Shown here in pieces: positions 35,475 through 49,005 of a stretch of 64,000 nt of DNA. The notes beneath the pieces are model-generated. The model did not search any database, was not told the origin of the DNA, and worked only from the letters and a program-made list of their open reading frames with translations. This DNA comes from Diospyros lotus. Lineage: Eukaryota; Streptophyta; Magnoliopsida; Ericales; Ebenaceae. The stretch covers positions 25,513,307 to 25,577,306 of the forward strand of contig NC_068343.1 of NCBI RefSeq assembly GCF_014633365.1. The letters run 5' to 3'. Made by a program: the position numbers and the translations under genes. Every line of letters begins with the position of its first letter. Position 1 is the stretch's first letter.

Positions 35475-38400
35475 AGGGTTACTAGAGTTATGAGTTGGGG
35501 ATGTCCAGCATAATTTGGATGTAAGTCAAAATTGGATGTGAGATTTGGATGTAAGGTTGATCCGAAGACCTTAAAAGTAGGACATGTGGTCTGAGGACCC
35601 TAAGAGTTGGGTTGAGGCATTGAGGTCTGTGGTGATGTGAATGGTGTGCTCGGATATTCCTATTATAGGAATAGGAAAATATCATGGGTTAAGATGATAT
35701 TTTGTAAGAGGTATAACTAATCCGGGAAAGAATTAGTTGAGCATCCATATGTTGGGGATATGGTCAAGCATGTATGAGGGAATAAAGTTGTTCCCTTAGA
35801 GGTGGTGCGATAAGGGTTGTGTGCCTGAGATAGAGTGAGCTATAATGGAAATTAGCTCGAAGCTCATGGAAAGGAGTTGTCAACGGGTTGTGTGACAAGC
35901 TCCTGGTAGGGAATGTGCATGTAATGCATATGCATGTCATGGCTAGGGTAGGGATGATGTTAGTAGCTTTTGGAAAGACTCCTGGGGGGGGTGTCGGGTA
36001 TGAGGTATGCATGATAAATGTATATGGTACGAGGTAATCGTAACGTTATGGCGATCCCGGAGGGGATATGCCTAGGGTATGGGTGGACCTTAGTTGGTTT
36101 CATGATGAAACAAGATCTATCCTACGGAAGGATAGTTGGGTGGCAAATGGACCCTAACGGGCATGTTAATGAGATGGAAAATCTCTAGTAGGTCTAGCTG
36201 GAATCCAGGGGAATCCAGATTGGGGATAAAGGAGTTGGTCATGCATTTGTATGCGTGTGAGAGCCATTGGATTAGAAGTCTTGGTTGTGAAGGGCCAAGT
36301 GACCATTCATGTGATTGATGGATGAGGGGCTAATTAAACTCTCATGGTGACGTTTGGGGTCAAGCGGGACGCCTAAGGTCAGGAGATGAGAGGTGAATAG
36401 ACCCTCATTGTGATGCTTGGGGTCGGGGATGACGCCTAAGGTCACGAGATCCTTGTTGGGGAGATGAGGAGGTCACCCAATGAGGGGTATAAATAGGTAT
36501 GTGGGCCGAGGGCGATGAGTTTGTGGCAACAGGACATCCATGAGCTATGTGCACATTAAAAATGCCAACATCGTATGTCGGGTGTGCCAGGGGCGTGATG
36601 AGCAACATAGAGGCCCCAAGTTTGTAATTCCAAGTCATGGAAGCCCAAGTGAGACGTGTTGGAAGGCCGAGCTGGGCATAGTGACTGAATGCATTTGTGG
36701 GTGTGTAAGGAGAGACGGGAGGTCTCGATTCACCTAGAGAGTAATGGTAGGTGCTCTAGGTTATGGGTGCCGAAACTTGAGGTAGGCTCAGCATGTCGGT
36801 TATGGATTGAGAGATCGTTGATGGTCAAGCTTTGGGATGAGCTAGGTGGCGAAGTGAATCATGATGGACGTGGATCCACTATTATAGAAAATTGGGTCTT
36901 TCAGATCTTGGTTAGAAACCGTGAAATATGGTTTGGTGGAGTAAGATCAAAAGGCTTCGAGAGTTGAACTGGTGTGGGATGCTCTTATGTGAAGAGAGAT
37001 ATAAAGCTTTGAGGAATAAGGCTCATGGCATAAGGTTGAGATTATTTGGGTAGGGACAACCTAAAGAGGTTGCTTTCACTAGATAAAGGTGAATCATCGC
37101 TGCTCTAGAGGTTTTGTCGTAGCATTAAAGCTACGGGTGCAAGGATCGTTGTGACGAATCTAATGCTATGGACCATGTGGCAGAGGACTAATGAGTTGGC
37201 TCGAGATGAGGGTAGGTGGCCATGGGTCAGAGCAACTTAGTGAACTGTAGGTGACAATCAGATGCCGAAGATCTGGAGCAGCACCTTCGAAAATTAGTCA
37301 AGTGAGACCGATAGTCTCCTGCAAAGGATAAGTCATCTAGAGTAATCTTATGGAGGAATCGTAGAACGTGGTAATGTTTCGATGGATTAGTAGCTGAGTT
37401 AGGAAGCTCGGTGAGAAAATGGTTGCAAGCATGGTGGGGTAGCCACCATAGTTTTGATAGCGGAGGTGGGACCAAAAGGCGTGGAGTCATAATACGGGTG
37501 CGAAGCAAAGTAGTTTCGGACCTAAGCCATGCTATGGGAAACTAGTGTTGGGCCTAGATGTGCTGGCAAAAGAGCAACATAGTCGTGAGAATCGGAGGTT
37601 AGCTCGCTGAATGCACAGGGTGACACAGTGATTGTGCGGATGGTTAGGGGCTGAAGATCTGTGTCATGCACGGTAAGGGTGACGAAGGTTGTGGTTAGTC
37701 CCACAACTTAGCTGTGAGTAATAGGAGATGTTGGGGCGTTACACCCAAGTGGGGGAGGGGGGTTAAGCCCTTTGTTTCAGTAAAGCGGTGACGAATCGAT
37801 ATGGCGAAGGTTCAAGCGTTGTAGCATCTCGAGATGTTTGAGAAGAAACCCATGGAAAATAAATGGGTTTAGCGTGGGAATAACGCTACAGTTGATTCCT
37901 ACCAGTAACGAGTCTAATGCTAGGGACCACTTGATGCAGATGCTTAGTTCACAGGAGAGACTGCAGCCCTCTATGTGAAGTAATCCGTCTACGGTGGAGA
38001 TGATTAGACACTAAAGACCTAGGGTGTGTTGTAGGTTATGTCTGGGCTAGACCTAAATTTTCGTGAGGGTTGAAGTATCGTGGTAGTGCCTGTAGTTTAT
38101 CATGGCAATAAAAGGTTTGTGAATCGATTTGGTGATATCTTATGGTGTGCTAACAAGATGCGTTACGATGCTCCTTGCTAAAGGATGCTAATTCAGTTGT
38201 GGCTAAATTGGATTGAAATTGATCTGGTAAATTGGGATGATGGACCCAGTGTGACCTTGCAGTAATGTAGGGAGATGGGGTTGATTGGTGGAGTCGATAA
38301 ATGGCTCCAGAATGTTAAGTGAGTGCCACGGAGGGCAAGACTTACAAGATAAAATCTAACCATGAGATGGAAATATTGAAACGTGTGAAAGTTTTAGGTA

Positions 38401-40820
38401 GAGGGATCTCTAGATCTCTGGTGTGAGTTGCGGCAGGCTAAGCATGGGGCTAAGGCATGATTGCAGAATTTACAAAGGCTCATAGTTGCGCAAACGAGTG
38501 AAATCCTAAATGTGTCGATGTGATAATGAGGAGATGTCCTCATGTAACCCTGGATGGATTCTAGTTAGTGACATAGGATCAATAGCCAGGTGGTAGCACC
38601 TGATGGCAATGATGGGAGCTTAAGGCTCGATAACTGTTAACTTAAAGCCTTGTTGATGACCATGTATGCCACTATATGAGGGTTCAGTAAGAATCGATGG
38701 CAAGAGTTGTTAGATTTTGAGAAAGAGATCCAAAGTTTTAGAAGGCGATTAGTCGACTTAGAGAGATACCACTCGAATGGTTGTTACTCCAAAACGAGGA
38801 TTAAATATGGCAGTGTTGAAAGGTGGTCCAGGTAGAACTTGCAATGTTCTCCCAATAAAAGTTGAACATGGGGAAACGACATTGGATGAACTTCCTAATG
38901 CACTAAAACTCTAACGTGATGGATCACCTGGGTTTCAGCGGGATGACAAGTGCTTGAGTAGGAAGGTGAGCCGGACAATCTGGCTAGAGCTAATCGAGTT
39001 GATTAGATGAAAGTTGAGGGCGAATTTCAGATGTCGCCAATGGGTGACGAGAGCTCGAAGGAAGAGCTTATGGGACGAGATTGGCTCCCAAGAATGGTGT
39101 TTAGGTGATGACATCACCTGATAGCTAACATTGATACAGCTAGGGGAATGCCTTGGTGTAGAGGCAATCGATGGCAAATTAACCTCATGGCTAAAAGTTA
39201 ATGGTTGTGAGAGGAAATCAGCTAGTGGAGCTGTTGTGGCATTAGAGCCAATGTGGTCGCTCACCAAATGATGTGAGCTAATTGAAGCAAAAGGTATAAG
39301 AAGAATCCGGGAGAAGCCATAGTTTTTCAGGGGATTAGTAAGTCGTCCGAAAAATGGCAAAGTGATAGGGAAAAGCTAATCCAAGATTAAGGTTGTGTGG
39401 GTTAAGTCGATTTGTTAGAGTTGAGATGCAACAACAGCGGAAGGAAATTTGTTTCTGTCATGGTATTGTCCTTGACGAGGAGAAAAAGGGAACCATTATG
39501 CATAGTTTAAGTTAGGTGGCTATTGCGAATTGAGAATGAAACTGATTTAAGATAGCCAAAAAGTTTCGTGCCTCTAAAGGATGAGGCTTTGTTGAGGAAT
39601 GGCGGAATTCGAAAAGTCCCAATGGATTGAAGCTGGGCGAGTGAATTTGGCTAGAAGATCGTTACAAGGGTGGTGGTGTAACCATGTTAGCTTGTTATGG
39701 TATGGGATCAAAGGCACGAGTCATCCTATCAGTGCGATGCAATAAGTGATTGTGCAAATGGTAAAGAGCCGGTCACTTGTGTCACGCACTGTAGGATCAC
39801 TGACTTGTGGTAAGGTTTAACAGCCAAAGTATGGCCTAGCATGGGACATAATTGTGGAAAGTTGAGTTTGGGTGCAGAATTGAAGGGGGTTGCCTAATGA
39901 AGAGCCTTGGTAAGGAACCCCTTCTAGTGAGTAGTATTGGCCGATAAGAAAAGACTAAGTATCTCTGTCGATTATGGGAAAAAAACCCCTAGTTGTGAGA
40001 GTGTTATGGCATGCATCGTTAAGCTCAAGGTGTAGATTCAGGCAGTGCATGTTATTGGCTGAAGCATGAAATTTTCCACCATAATGTTGGGAATGTTGAT
40101 TATGCTTAATCATAGTGATAGGTGAAGGTCAGCTGGTCAAGGTAGTAGACCATGTGTTGAATGGTCAAATTTGGCTAGATGAGCCAAATGGTTGCTTCCT
40201 ATGTAGTGCTAGCATGGTTAGTCGATCAGTAATGAGATGTTGCCATGATGATCGACTCAAGCTATGGATGGATATGAGTGGTGTCATCAAAATGCCATGG
40301 TTGAGTAGGTGTCAGCGTGCCTAGTGGGCATTAGGAGTGACACCACTGCGATTGATCAGTCCTAAGACGTTGTCGTGTGTGTTCAGTTTAAAAATCGTGG
40401 TCGTGTGTGATCGGCAAGGGAAACGTTGCCATGTGTGATCGGCGTAAAATCGTTGTTGACAGAACAATGATGCATGTTATTGAGATTGATTGGCATTGTT
40501 GTGTTGTGGCCTTGGTTTTGGGCTTATGTAGGCAGTTGAAACACATCGGGAGATTGGACGTCATGGCAATAGTCATGTGTTGTGACCAATGATTGGTTGT
40601 GGGATTTGGCAAGAGGCCAAAGTGGCATCAGTGGATGAATGTCCTTGTGAGTCAGAGGATTAGTAGCCTAAGCAAAACCTTGAGGTGGGGGTAACCTGAG
40701 GAAAATATGAGAAATGGCTAAGCCATGAGGTTCTCAAGTATGGGAATTCGAGAAAAAGTTTGGGAATGTGATTGTATTGAGTAGAAGAGTACAGAGAAGC
40801 GAATTTCGAGGACGAAATTC

Positions 40821-40834
40821 TCAAGGAGGTGGAA
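40821..40834 (+). other. Polypurine tract of element A
   Basis: tcaaggaggtggaa sits directly before the 3' LTR and is preceded by cgaatttcgaggacgaaatt, the conserved chromovirus-type context. Confidence 0.88.
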
Positions 40835-43800
40835 TGTAACACCCCGTGTTGTTGGTGTTAAGAGAATGAGAAAGGAAGTGAGAAACTTCCAAAAATGGTC
40901 ACTCTTACATTTAATAAGAGTCATGATTTTGTTGGATTAAAAGAAAATCCAAAAAGAAATAAAAAATGATCAAGCATTAATGATGGAAAATGGTCCCATT
41001 AAATTAAATGGGAAAGAAATGATATATGTCTCTCAAGTGATCACTCATGTGATGGGCTGAAATTAGTCAAATTAAATAAATGAGAAAAATGGCTAATTTT
41101 GGAGTGGAAGACCAAAATGATCCAAGGGTTGAGACTTGGTCTTGAAAATTTAGAAGAGATCCAAGGGATGGAATTAAATGTTCTAAGTTGGCATGGATTG
41201 CCAAATGGGTTTAGAAATTTCAAGAGAAAAAGGATGAGTGGTGGAGATTTAATCTCCAAATTAAATTAATGCTAAGGATTAAATCCTAGCAAGGCACTTG
41301 AATTGTGCTTGTTCCAATAGTTGAGATCTTCTCTTGGAAAGTAAATGAAATCTAATGGATGAGATTAAAGAAGGCAAAAGCACATGGGATTGTGCTTTCT
41401 TGTAAGGTTGAGATTTCCTCTCTAAAAGCAAAGAGAAATCAAGGGCTAAGATAAAGTCTTGAATTTGAGATATTAAGACAAGAGAAATATAAAAATGGAA
41501 GGAGAGCCTTTGTCTCAAATTTTTGCCATTTAAAGAGCCTTGAAGAAGAAAGGAAAGAGAAGAAGAAAAATGAAATAAAGAAAGGTAAGAAAGTGTGCCT
41601 ATTAACCATTTTAAGGGTTTTTCATTCCTTTAATCTTTTTGTTGAATATAGGATCTTGATTATTCAATGACCACTTAGGGAGAAGAGGTGCAAGGAGCTA
41701 TAATGATTCTTGAAGACTTCAAAATGGTGTTAAGGTAAAGGATGTCCCCATGTGGAGGTAACCTTGCAACTTGGTAAATATGTTTGATAAACTTTTTATG
41801 TAGCATTTGCATGTAGTGATTAAACTTGTATGATGTGAATCTAGTGGACCTATGGCCATATGGAGGACTAGTGCTGTGGGAAGTGTAAGTTGATGCCTCA
41901 AACCTTGGTGGGTTGTGAGGATGATAGGATAGCCTCATTTGCATGCATTTGGCATACATAATATTGTTTATACTCATATTTACATGCATTGCACCCTTAT
42001 TGAACTTTATGACTCATGAGGTTTTCACCCTCACCTTGTAGATTGTTCAAGTGCCAAGAGAAAAAATGAGTGTTGCAAGCTTGAAGTTGGGAAGCTCATG
42101 ATGGATATTTGTTAGTTTTATGGCTTGTTGAAGCCTAAGCATGTGTTGTAATTTATTTGGTTGGTAATGGCTTGTTAAAGCTTAAGACCATGGGTGTATT
42201 TTATTTTGGATGTATGTTTGGTGTTTATTTCGGGTGTTGGAAAAATGATTTTTGTTGGACATGTGAATATTTTTGGTGATTATTTATTTAAGTTAATTTC
42301 TGAAAATTTTGGGTTAGAAAGCCCAAGAGAAAAAAAAAAAAAAAAAAAGAAGAAAAATGATGGTAGTGGCAGCAGTTGGGGCCACCAGGTGGCCCACAGG
42401 GGGCCTCAGTGGGTAGCAGGTGGACGCGAGGGGTTCGGTCTAGCGCAAGCATGCGAGCTGGCACAGCATGCATAGCTAGTGCACCGCGGGGCCCCAGTCA
42501 CGCCAACAGTCGGCCAATTTTTTAAAAAAAATCTTGAAAAGTCAGGGATTTGGGGGGGCATTTCTTGATTGATTTTTTTCCCGGGGGAATTTTCAAAATA
42601 AAGGGATTTTTCAGGCATTTTTGGAGATAAATGCTGAATTTTGAAAAATAAAAATTATGAATATTTCCTTGAATTTTGGAAAAACCAATGGGCGGTTGGA
42701 ATTTTGAAATATATGGAGCCCGGTGAAATTCTTGAAAAGAAGAAAAATTAAAATAATAATCATGACGATTGGGCAAGTGTAATACCCGATATTACATGGT
42801 ATTGAAAATAAATAATTTTTGATTATTTTGAAAGGATCTCGGGTGGTCTGGGAAACCCGAAAGTCAATTTCAAGAAATTAATTAATAAAATTACCGAATT
42901 GACGGCAGGGAGTGCCTCGGGACTTGGATGTCCAGGGAAGAAGGTATGAGATTGGTGACCGTCTTGAAATGAGGCTAAGGACGCTGGAAGTAGTCCAAAA
43001 GGGAATAAGTTTCGGAATAAATTCTATATAAGCCCTGATGGGTGCCAGTATCGAATGGTCGCAGGGGACCTCCGAGAAGCTGAGGGGACCCTAGGGGTGG
43101 TCTGGTTTTGCAATTAAGGCAGCCCTGAAGTGTTTTCAAGTGGAATAAAAATTCCTAAGTGGAATTAAGAGGTTCTCAAGTGCAATTAATGAGAATTAGT
43201 GGGGGTTTTATATGTAAATTATATATATATAGGCGTGTGTGGTGAGGAAGCTACAAGGAAGCTTCCTAGTCTTTGCAAATTTTGAACTGGCCGAGAGGAG
43301 TAGAGCCGAGAGAGAGAGATGAGAGGGAGAGAGAGCTCATGAGAGAGTGATAGAGAGACCGAGAGAGGGAGATGGCCGAGCTCAACCATGGAAGTAGCAG
43401 CCTCGAGCTGCTGTTGCAGTGGCTGAGAGAAGCAAGGCCGATCGACCATGCCTGACGCGAAGAAGCAGCAGTAGCAACCGCGGTGGTGGCCGGCGATGTG
43501 CTTACTGCGGAAGGCCAAGGTAGCAAGGCAGCCAAGACCTTTGGTGGTCTGTAATGGCGAACGCAAGGGTCTCGGGCTGGAAGCAGCTGGCTGCGCGCGG
43601 GAAGGCCGATTCCGGTGGCTGCAATGGCACAATAGGTTGTGTCGGTCGATAGTGGTGGAGCTGCAGCGGTGGCCGGTGGGCCAGGTGGCCGATGGCCGGC
43701 AATAGGGGGGCTGCTACGCACTGTGCGCAGTCGTGGTGAAGAAGAGGAAGGCGCACTTGGGAAGCAGAGGAAGAAGAAGGAAGAAATAAAAAAGAAAAGA

Positions 43801-45406
43801 AAAAAAAGGAAAAAAGAAAAAGTGAAAAAATAGGGAAAAATTTCAGAAAAATGGGGGAAAGTTCTAGAAATTAAATTGGAGCTTGAGTAGCATGTCAGAA
43901 GCTCGAAAATGGGATTTTGGGCACAAGTGGCAGCTCGGGAGGCAATGTCGATGTGGGCGTTTTTTAAATTTCTCTCCAGATGAGTCGAGGTAAATTAATA
44001 TTTTCTTCCCAAATTATTTGCATTAAGCGAGTTAATGTAGAATAATTATTTGTTAGATTAAACCCTAGGTCGGGATTGTTTGGAAATTATTGATAGCTGA
44101 TTTATGCCGTGGTTGGTGTTGTTTGGAGTTAGTGTTGATGTGTGGTTTTTGCGATGAATAACAAACGTGTACGCCCTAATGTGATGTTAATGGAGTTGGG
44201 GTTTTTGTGTGTTTGCCTCTAGGTTTGACCAGGAAGGTAGTGATCCTAGAGGAACTTGAGGTTCAGGCTGGAGTTCGTACCGAGACAAAGATGAGGCTTC
44301 GAGCCAGGTAAGGGATGGCCTCATGTGGGGGTGGCCTTGCAAGTTGGTAAATATGTTTGATAATATTTTTATGTTGCATTTGCACGTAGTGGTTAACACT
44401 TGCGTGATGTGAGATCTAGTGGACCTATGGCCATATAGAGGACTAGTGTTGTGGAGATTGATAGGTTAATGCCTCAAACCTTAGTGGGTTGTGAGAATGA
44501 ATGGGCCTAGCCTCATTTGCATGCATTTGGCATACATAAACATGGTTATATTCATATTTACATGCATTGCACCCTTACTGAGTCTTTATAACTCATGAGA
44601 TTTTACCACATGTTATAGATGATGCAAGACCAAAAGCAAGCAGGGATGGTGCCGAAAACTTTTGTGGCAACTAGCATCGTTGCCCGACATGTGTGGATGT
44701 GTATTCTCCTGTATTTTCTTATATGTATTCATGTGCTTGAATGTAAGCGTTATTGAGCACTAGAGGTATCTAGTTGTTGTAATCATAATAGTGTGATAGA
44801 TGATTATGAGTCTGCGTGATGTATATATGGCTTTAGTTGTGGAAGCCAAGTTCGGACCGAGTAAAGATTAGCGAGATATGTTCTCATAAATCCCCAATAC
44901 TCAATGAAGTGTTTGTTATGCTAGCTTTATGTCTGGGTCACCTTTGGCTTGGTATGAGAGGAGCTGAAGAGAGGTGAAGCTCACTCGGGTTTCGGGTCTC
45001 AGTCCGCTGAGTTTTCTTGTTTGAGTTGGGACCGATTCTTGAGTGGAGCGGATGGAAGGACGAAGCCTAGTTCCCACCTAGGGCGTTTCCTGTTGAAACA
45101 TAGTCCAACCCTTCAGTTGTGATTGGTCGGGTGAATAATCCGATCGATTATTTACCGGTGGCGCCCGTAAGTGGAAGTGCGTCGTTACAGCAAGCTTCAT
45201 GAAAAATTAATTAGTCAAGTGTGGAATTGTTAAAGCCCAAATCTGCTGGCAGATCCTTGGATTGAGGGAAGGGAATGACGAAGCCTAGTTCCCACCTAGG
45301 GCATTTCATGTTGAAACATAGTTCACCATTCACAAATGGACGGGCATATGAGTGGTGTAGATGATTGTTCACGAGTGGCACCCATAAGTTAGAGCGGGGC
45401 GTTAAA
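40835..45406 (+). repeat. 3' LTR of element A (interrupted)
   Basis: It begins TGTAACACCCCGTGTTGTTGG and ends GGGGCGTTAAA (terminal CA lost). Relative to the 5' LTR it lacks about 0.4 kb near its start (after aacttccaaaaa) but keeps about 79 bp near 42235-42310 that the 5' LTR lacks. It hosts the solo LTR 42778-45189. Confidence 0.88.
42778..45189 (+). mobile_element. Solo gypsy LTR nested in the 3' LTR of element A
   Basis: It is 2412 bp, TGTAATACCCGATATTACAT...GTGCGTCGTTACA, with the 5-bp target duplication gcaag (42773-42777 and 45190-45194). It is related to element A's own LTR: the block from about 44300 (ggtaagggatggcctcatg) to 44580 and the end (cacccgtaagtggaagtgcg...) align with element A LTR sequence. 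It also contains GC-rich, pyrimidine/purine-biased DNA (43260-43840) whose open frames look compositional. No PBS or interior is present. Confidence 0.9.
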
Positions 45407-45411
45407 GAAAC

Positions 45412-46404
45412 TTAAATACATAACTTTCACAATCATAAAACATTATGCACTTGACAAGTGCCATCACATGCCTCCACTGTACCTGCTTCTGCTACATCTT
45501 CATTTAGAACGTTTGAATATTCCAGAGGCATAGCTCGAGTTAGATGATGAATCATCTAAGTAAGGGTACAAAACATATTTTTGTGCCTAGATGCAATATG
45601 CAAAATATCATCATTTCCTTTCGTTTGAACTAATCGCACCTTAATGCTACCCCTCATTTCTATAGCTTCTTGACCATGCTGAGGTAAATGGGTGCAGCGG
45701 TGCCGGTTCGCATTCTCTTTTGAGATGACCACACCTTAATGCTACCCCCATTTCTACGGCTTCCCAATCATGCTGAGGTAAATGGTTGCAGCGGTGCTGG
45801 CCCATACTCATATGCGATGCATGATTAATAATATCATCATGAACATATGCATAACTCATCATCAATACATGTAAATGTACTCTACATGATGTATAACATA
45901 ACAAACTATGTCAATATGATAGCATCATTTGTATAAAACTGGTTTTGGGGTGAACCACTTACGGGTCACTCTCATTGAAACTAAATACAGGCTTTTGGGT
46001 AGGACCACTCACAATAAGCTAAGTTTTAGATAAAACTCTCACTTTGAAAAATTTCAAAACACCTCGAGTAGCGTGCATAGCCTCGATTTTCATGTTAACC
46101 TCAAAATTCTCACAAGTGATTTCACTTAAGCCTAATCTTCAGATTTATTTAATTAAGTATATCAAAACCTATTTTTTCTCATAATTTTTTCATATTTTTC
46201 TATTTTTCTCCCATTTTTCCTTACTAATATTCTAAAATAAATATCTACACAAAATGTTTTCCAATAGTTTTACAAAAATATTTCCAAAAACATCTCTAAG
46301 CATTTAAAAACAAATAAGAAAATACGTCAATGCCACATGCCGCGCATGAACTCTGCGCATGAAACCTTTGCGTGAAGGCCATAATCTTGCCTTCTTCCCC
46401 AGCT
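45412..46404 (-). repeat. Continuation of outer solo LTR B
   Basis: This segment of LTR B lies between the two nested insertions. It contains a local direct repeat: caccttaatgctacccc...atgctgaggtaaatgg occurs at about 45640-45695 and again at about 45731-45785. The same text is recognisable in the nested solo LTR near 47010-47070. Confidence 0.75.
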
Positions 46405-46409
46405 CCAGC

Positions 46410-49000
46410 TGTAACACCCCACTTCCACGGGCATGTTATAACTTAGGAAATGTTTACTATATATATATTTTTTAATAACTCATCATGATATAATTTTAAA
46501 ATTTCCCTACTACCTACCTATCATTAGCTTACTTACTCTGTATATGTTAGGCTAGGTAATCATCAATAGTAAAAGCAAGAATCGAACCTCAACATACCTC
46601 AAATATTAATAATACTAGATGATTGCCTCAATGAAATTAGTAACACAAGATTATTCGACAATAGTACTTAAGTCCTTCAACATAACATGAAACATGACAT
46701 AAGTTTTTTTTCCCAACATAACTTGTAAACATAACATAACATATCATAACTTAAAGCATAACATAGCACAATTGATACATGATTGGGTCCTTATACAGGA
46801 ACTAAATGCAGAAATTAACTTCATAATGGCTTGCGTCTTTAAAATTCATCTGCTTCTATGTCTTCGCTGCAAACCTTATTTGGAACATTTGAATGTTCCA
46901 AAGGCAAGGCCCACATTAGATGATAAATCATCTAAGTAAGAGTACATCATAATGCATATGTATGAATGCAATGCACATAACATCATAACTCTCATATTTG
47001 GATCGATTGCACCTTAAGATTACCCGCTATTTTTACAGTCTCCCTACCAGACCGGGGTGTATGGGTGCACCCTTGGCAAAAGCAACGGCGCCAGTACCTA
47101 ATCCCAAACCCATGCAACATGTGACCGTGAATCTCATCATGCTCATATGCATACTTTGTCATCAATACATGTAAATGCAATCCACATAACATATTCACAT
47201 CAAGACGTGACAACATAATGAAAATATTTACATAAAATCAGGTTTTAGTGGAACCACTTACAAGACATTTTCATAAACTAAATCCAGTTGAATAGTACTA
47301 CTTACCTTGCAAAAAGATAATTTTGCCCCTAGCGTATTTTTACCTCAAAATTCACACAAGTTACTTCAACTTAAGCCTTAAGCAGCCTAATCATCATATT
47401 TATTTAAATAAACATTAGAACCTATTTTTTCATAATTTCTTACATTTCCTTTATTTTTCTCTCTATTTCTTCCTATTTTTCCTCAATAAATCCAAACTAA
47501 ATATTTCCCAAATATTTTATCAAATATTTCACTATAACAATTCATAAAATAACATTTCTGAATTTTTGAAATTTTCTAGGAAATTTTACTTACCTTAACT
47601 TAGCCTCTTAGGCTTCCTCGGTATGCGTGTCATATCCTCAAAAAGCCTACAAATCATCAATTTTCGCGCACCACCTTGATTCTCATGTACTATCATGATT
47701 CTTGTGCACATCCTTAATTCTCATGCACCATCTCAATTTTTGTGCACTGCCTCAATTTTCGTGTCCGACCTCGAAACGCGTGCCCAAACCATTTTCTTGC
47801 CAAAATCTCCAAAATGTTAATAAATCTCCCTTTCCTATTTTTCTATAATTTTACAAAAAAATTTGAGATTTTTTCTTTTTCTTTTTTTCTTTCTTCTCCT
47901 TCTCTTCTTTTTCCCTTCTTTTCTCTACAACGCACAGCTACTGCTCACTTGCAATGCCCAGCTTCTGCATCTCACGCTAACGGCCACCACTGGCCATGCC
48001 GACAGCCTCGTGGACCTTCCCCGAGTCCTTCGGGTGCCGCCACACCCATATGTGGCAGCTACTGGCCGCCCACCGCTACACGCCCAACTTTTCAGCAGGC
48101 TGTCATGGCTGCCGCTTGCTGTGGCAGCCCGTTCTGATCGCTTCCAGCCTCACTGGCCTCCTCCTCACACCTCAAAAACCCTGTTGCTGCTGCTTTATTT
48201 GCTGGTCGCCCCTACTTCTCTTGCACTTTCAATTTCTCCATTTCTTATTTATTTATAGCCAATGCACCAAATTAATTTTCCTTAGCCACCATTCCCTTTC
48301 CCGACATTTCTTCCAATCTCTTATCCCAAAGCCCTTAATTGGTGCCAATTTGTCTCTTAATTGGTGTCAATTTGTCTCCTAAGTGCTGCAACTTTCCTAC
48401 TTCACACACATACTTTTATATACATTATATATATATACATAACATCTTATATAATAATAATAAAATTATACATTTAAACCCAATTTCATCTCTAATTTGC
48501 TTGACTATTTCTCTAATTATAATTACATCCTCAAATCTTCAATTAATTTTCATTACGATACCAAAAATTCAAAGTTAATAATTCATAGCTTACTCAATAA
48601 GGACAATTTCGTCTCTTCACTCTCACCAGACCTTTGTTTCATTTCGAAACTACTCCAAGGTTGATCCTTAAGAAAAATTGGAGCCCTCTCGGGGTTCCGT
48701 TTATTTTTCGGAAGTCTCCTACGATGACTCGATTTTTCAACCTGAATCGAAGCTATATTTTACATGTACCAAAAACCGTCTCAATTTTGATTTCTTTTAA
48801 TACCATAAATTGTATTTCGGAACGCTCATCAAAACCATATCATTTTCCTTAGACAATTACACTCCGGGTCATTCCCTGTAATCGATTCAGCACTTATAAC
48901 TGTAAGAAATTACACTTAAGCCCCTAATCTTTTGATAATTTCACCTATGACCTATATTTTAAATTACTTTTAAGCCCTTTAAAAAATTTGGGATATTACA
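46410..49000 (-). mobile_element. Solo gypsy LTR nested in LTR B
   Basis: It is 2591 bp, TGTAACACCCCACTTCC...GGGATATTACA, with the 5-bp target duplication ccagc (46405-46409 and 49001-49005). It belongs to the same superfamily as its host LTR: the block near 46880-46960 (gaacatttgaatgttccaa) matches 45510-45590 in B. Minus orientation follows from the tgtaatatcccaaatttt start on that strand. No PBS or PPT is present. Frames at 47742-48382 are open but look like compositional accidents. Confidence 0.9.
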
Positions 49001-49005
49001 CCAGC

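Larger units (their letters stand above)
35461..40834 (+). mobile_element. Interior of element A, no coding domains seen
   Basis: This is 5.4 kb of GC-moderate, stop-rich DNA. It holds the block shared with C1 and C2 at about 37208-37290 (here with an in-frame stop and a 2-bp shift) and short direct repeats such as gtgatgcttggggtc/gtgacgtttggggtc with gacgcctaaggtca (36350-36445). Short frames on either strand do not look like gag-pol. It could be a LARD-like non-autonomous interior or an old, heavily mutated gag-pol (methylated-C decay). Confidence 0.7.
31422..45406 (+). mobile_element. Full-length, apparently non-coding gypsy-type LTR element A
   Basis: The 5' LTR (31422-35460) and 3' LTR (40835-45406) flank an interior with a PBS (35463-35474) and PPT (40821-40834). 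The 5-bp target duplication is gaaac (31417-31421 and 45407-45411). Both LTRs have later insertions: a copia-like solo LTR in the 5' copy and a gypsy solo LTR in the 3' copy. The 5.4-kb interior has no frame with gag, protease, RT, RNase H or integrase motifs that I can see, so it is non-autonomous or thoroughly decayed. Original size without nested insertions was about 10 kb. Confidence 0.9.

Noticed and set aside
38935..39360. 141-codon minus-strand frame in element A
   Set aside because: It is on the antisense strand of the element, has no recognisable motif, and has no counterpart in C1 or C2.
43219..43756. Overlapping 70-150 codon frames on both strands in GC-rich DNA
   Set aside because: Several frames are open at once in low-complexity (ga)n/(ct)n-biased LTR sequence, and none shows domain features.
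47742..48382. Three overlapping frames of about 130 codons
   Set aside because: They lie inside a solo LTR, are pyrimidine-rich, and all three frames are open, which points to composition rather than coding.
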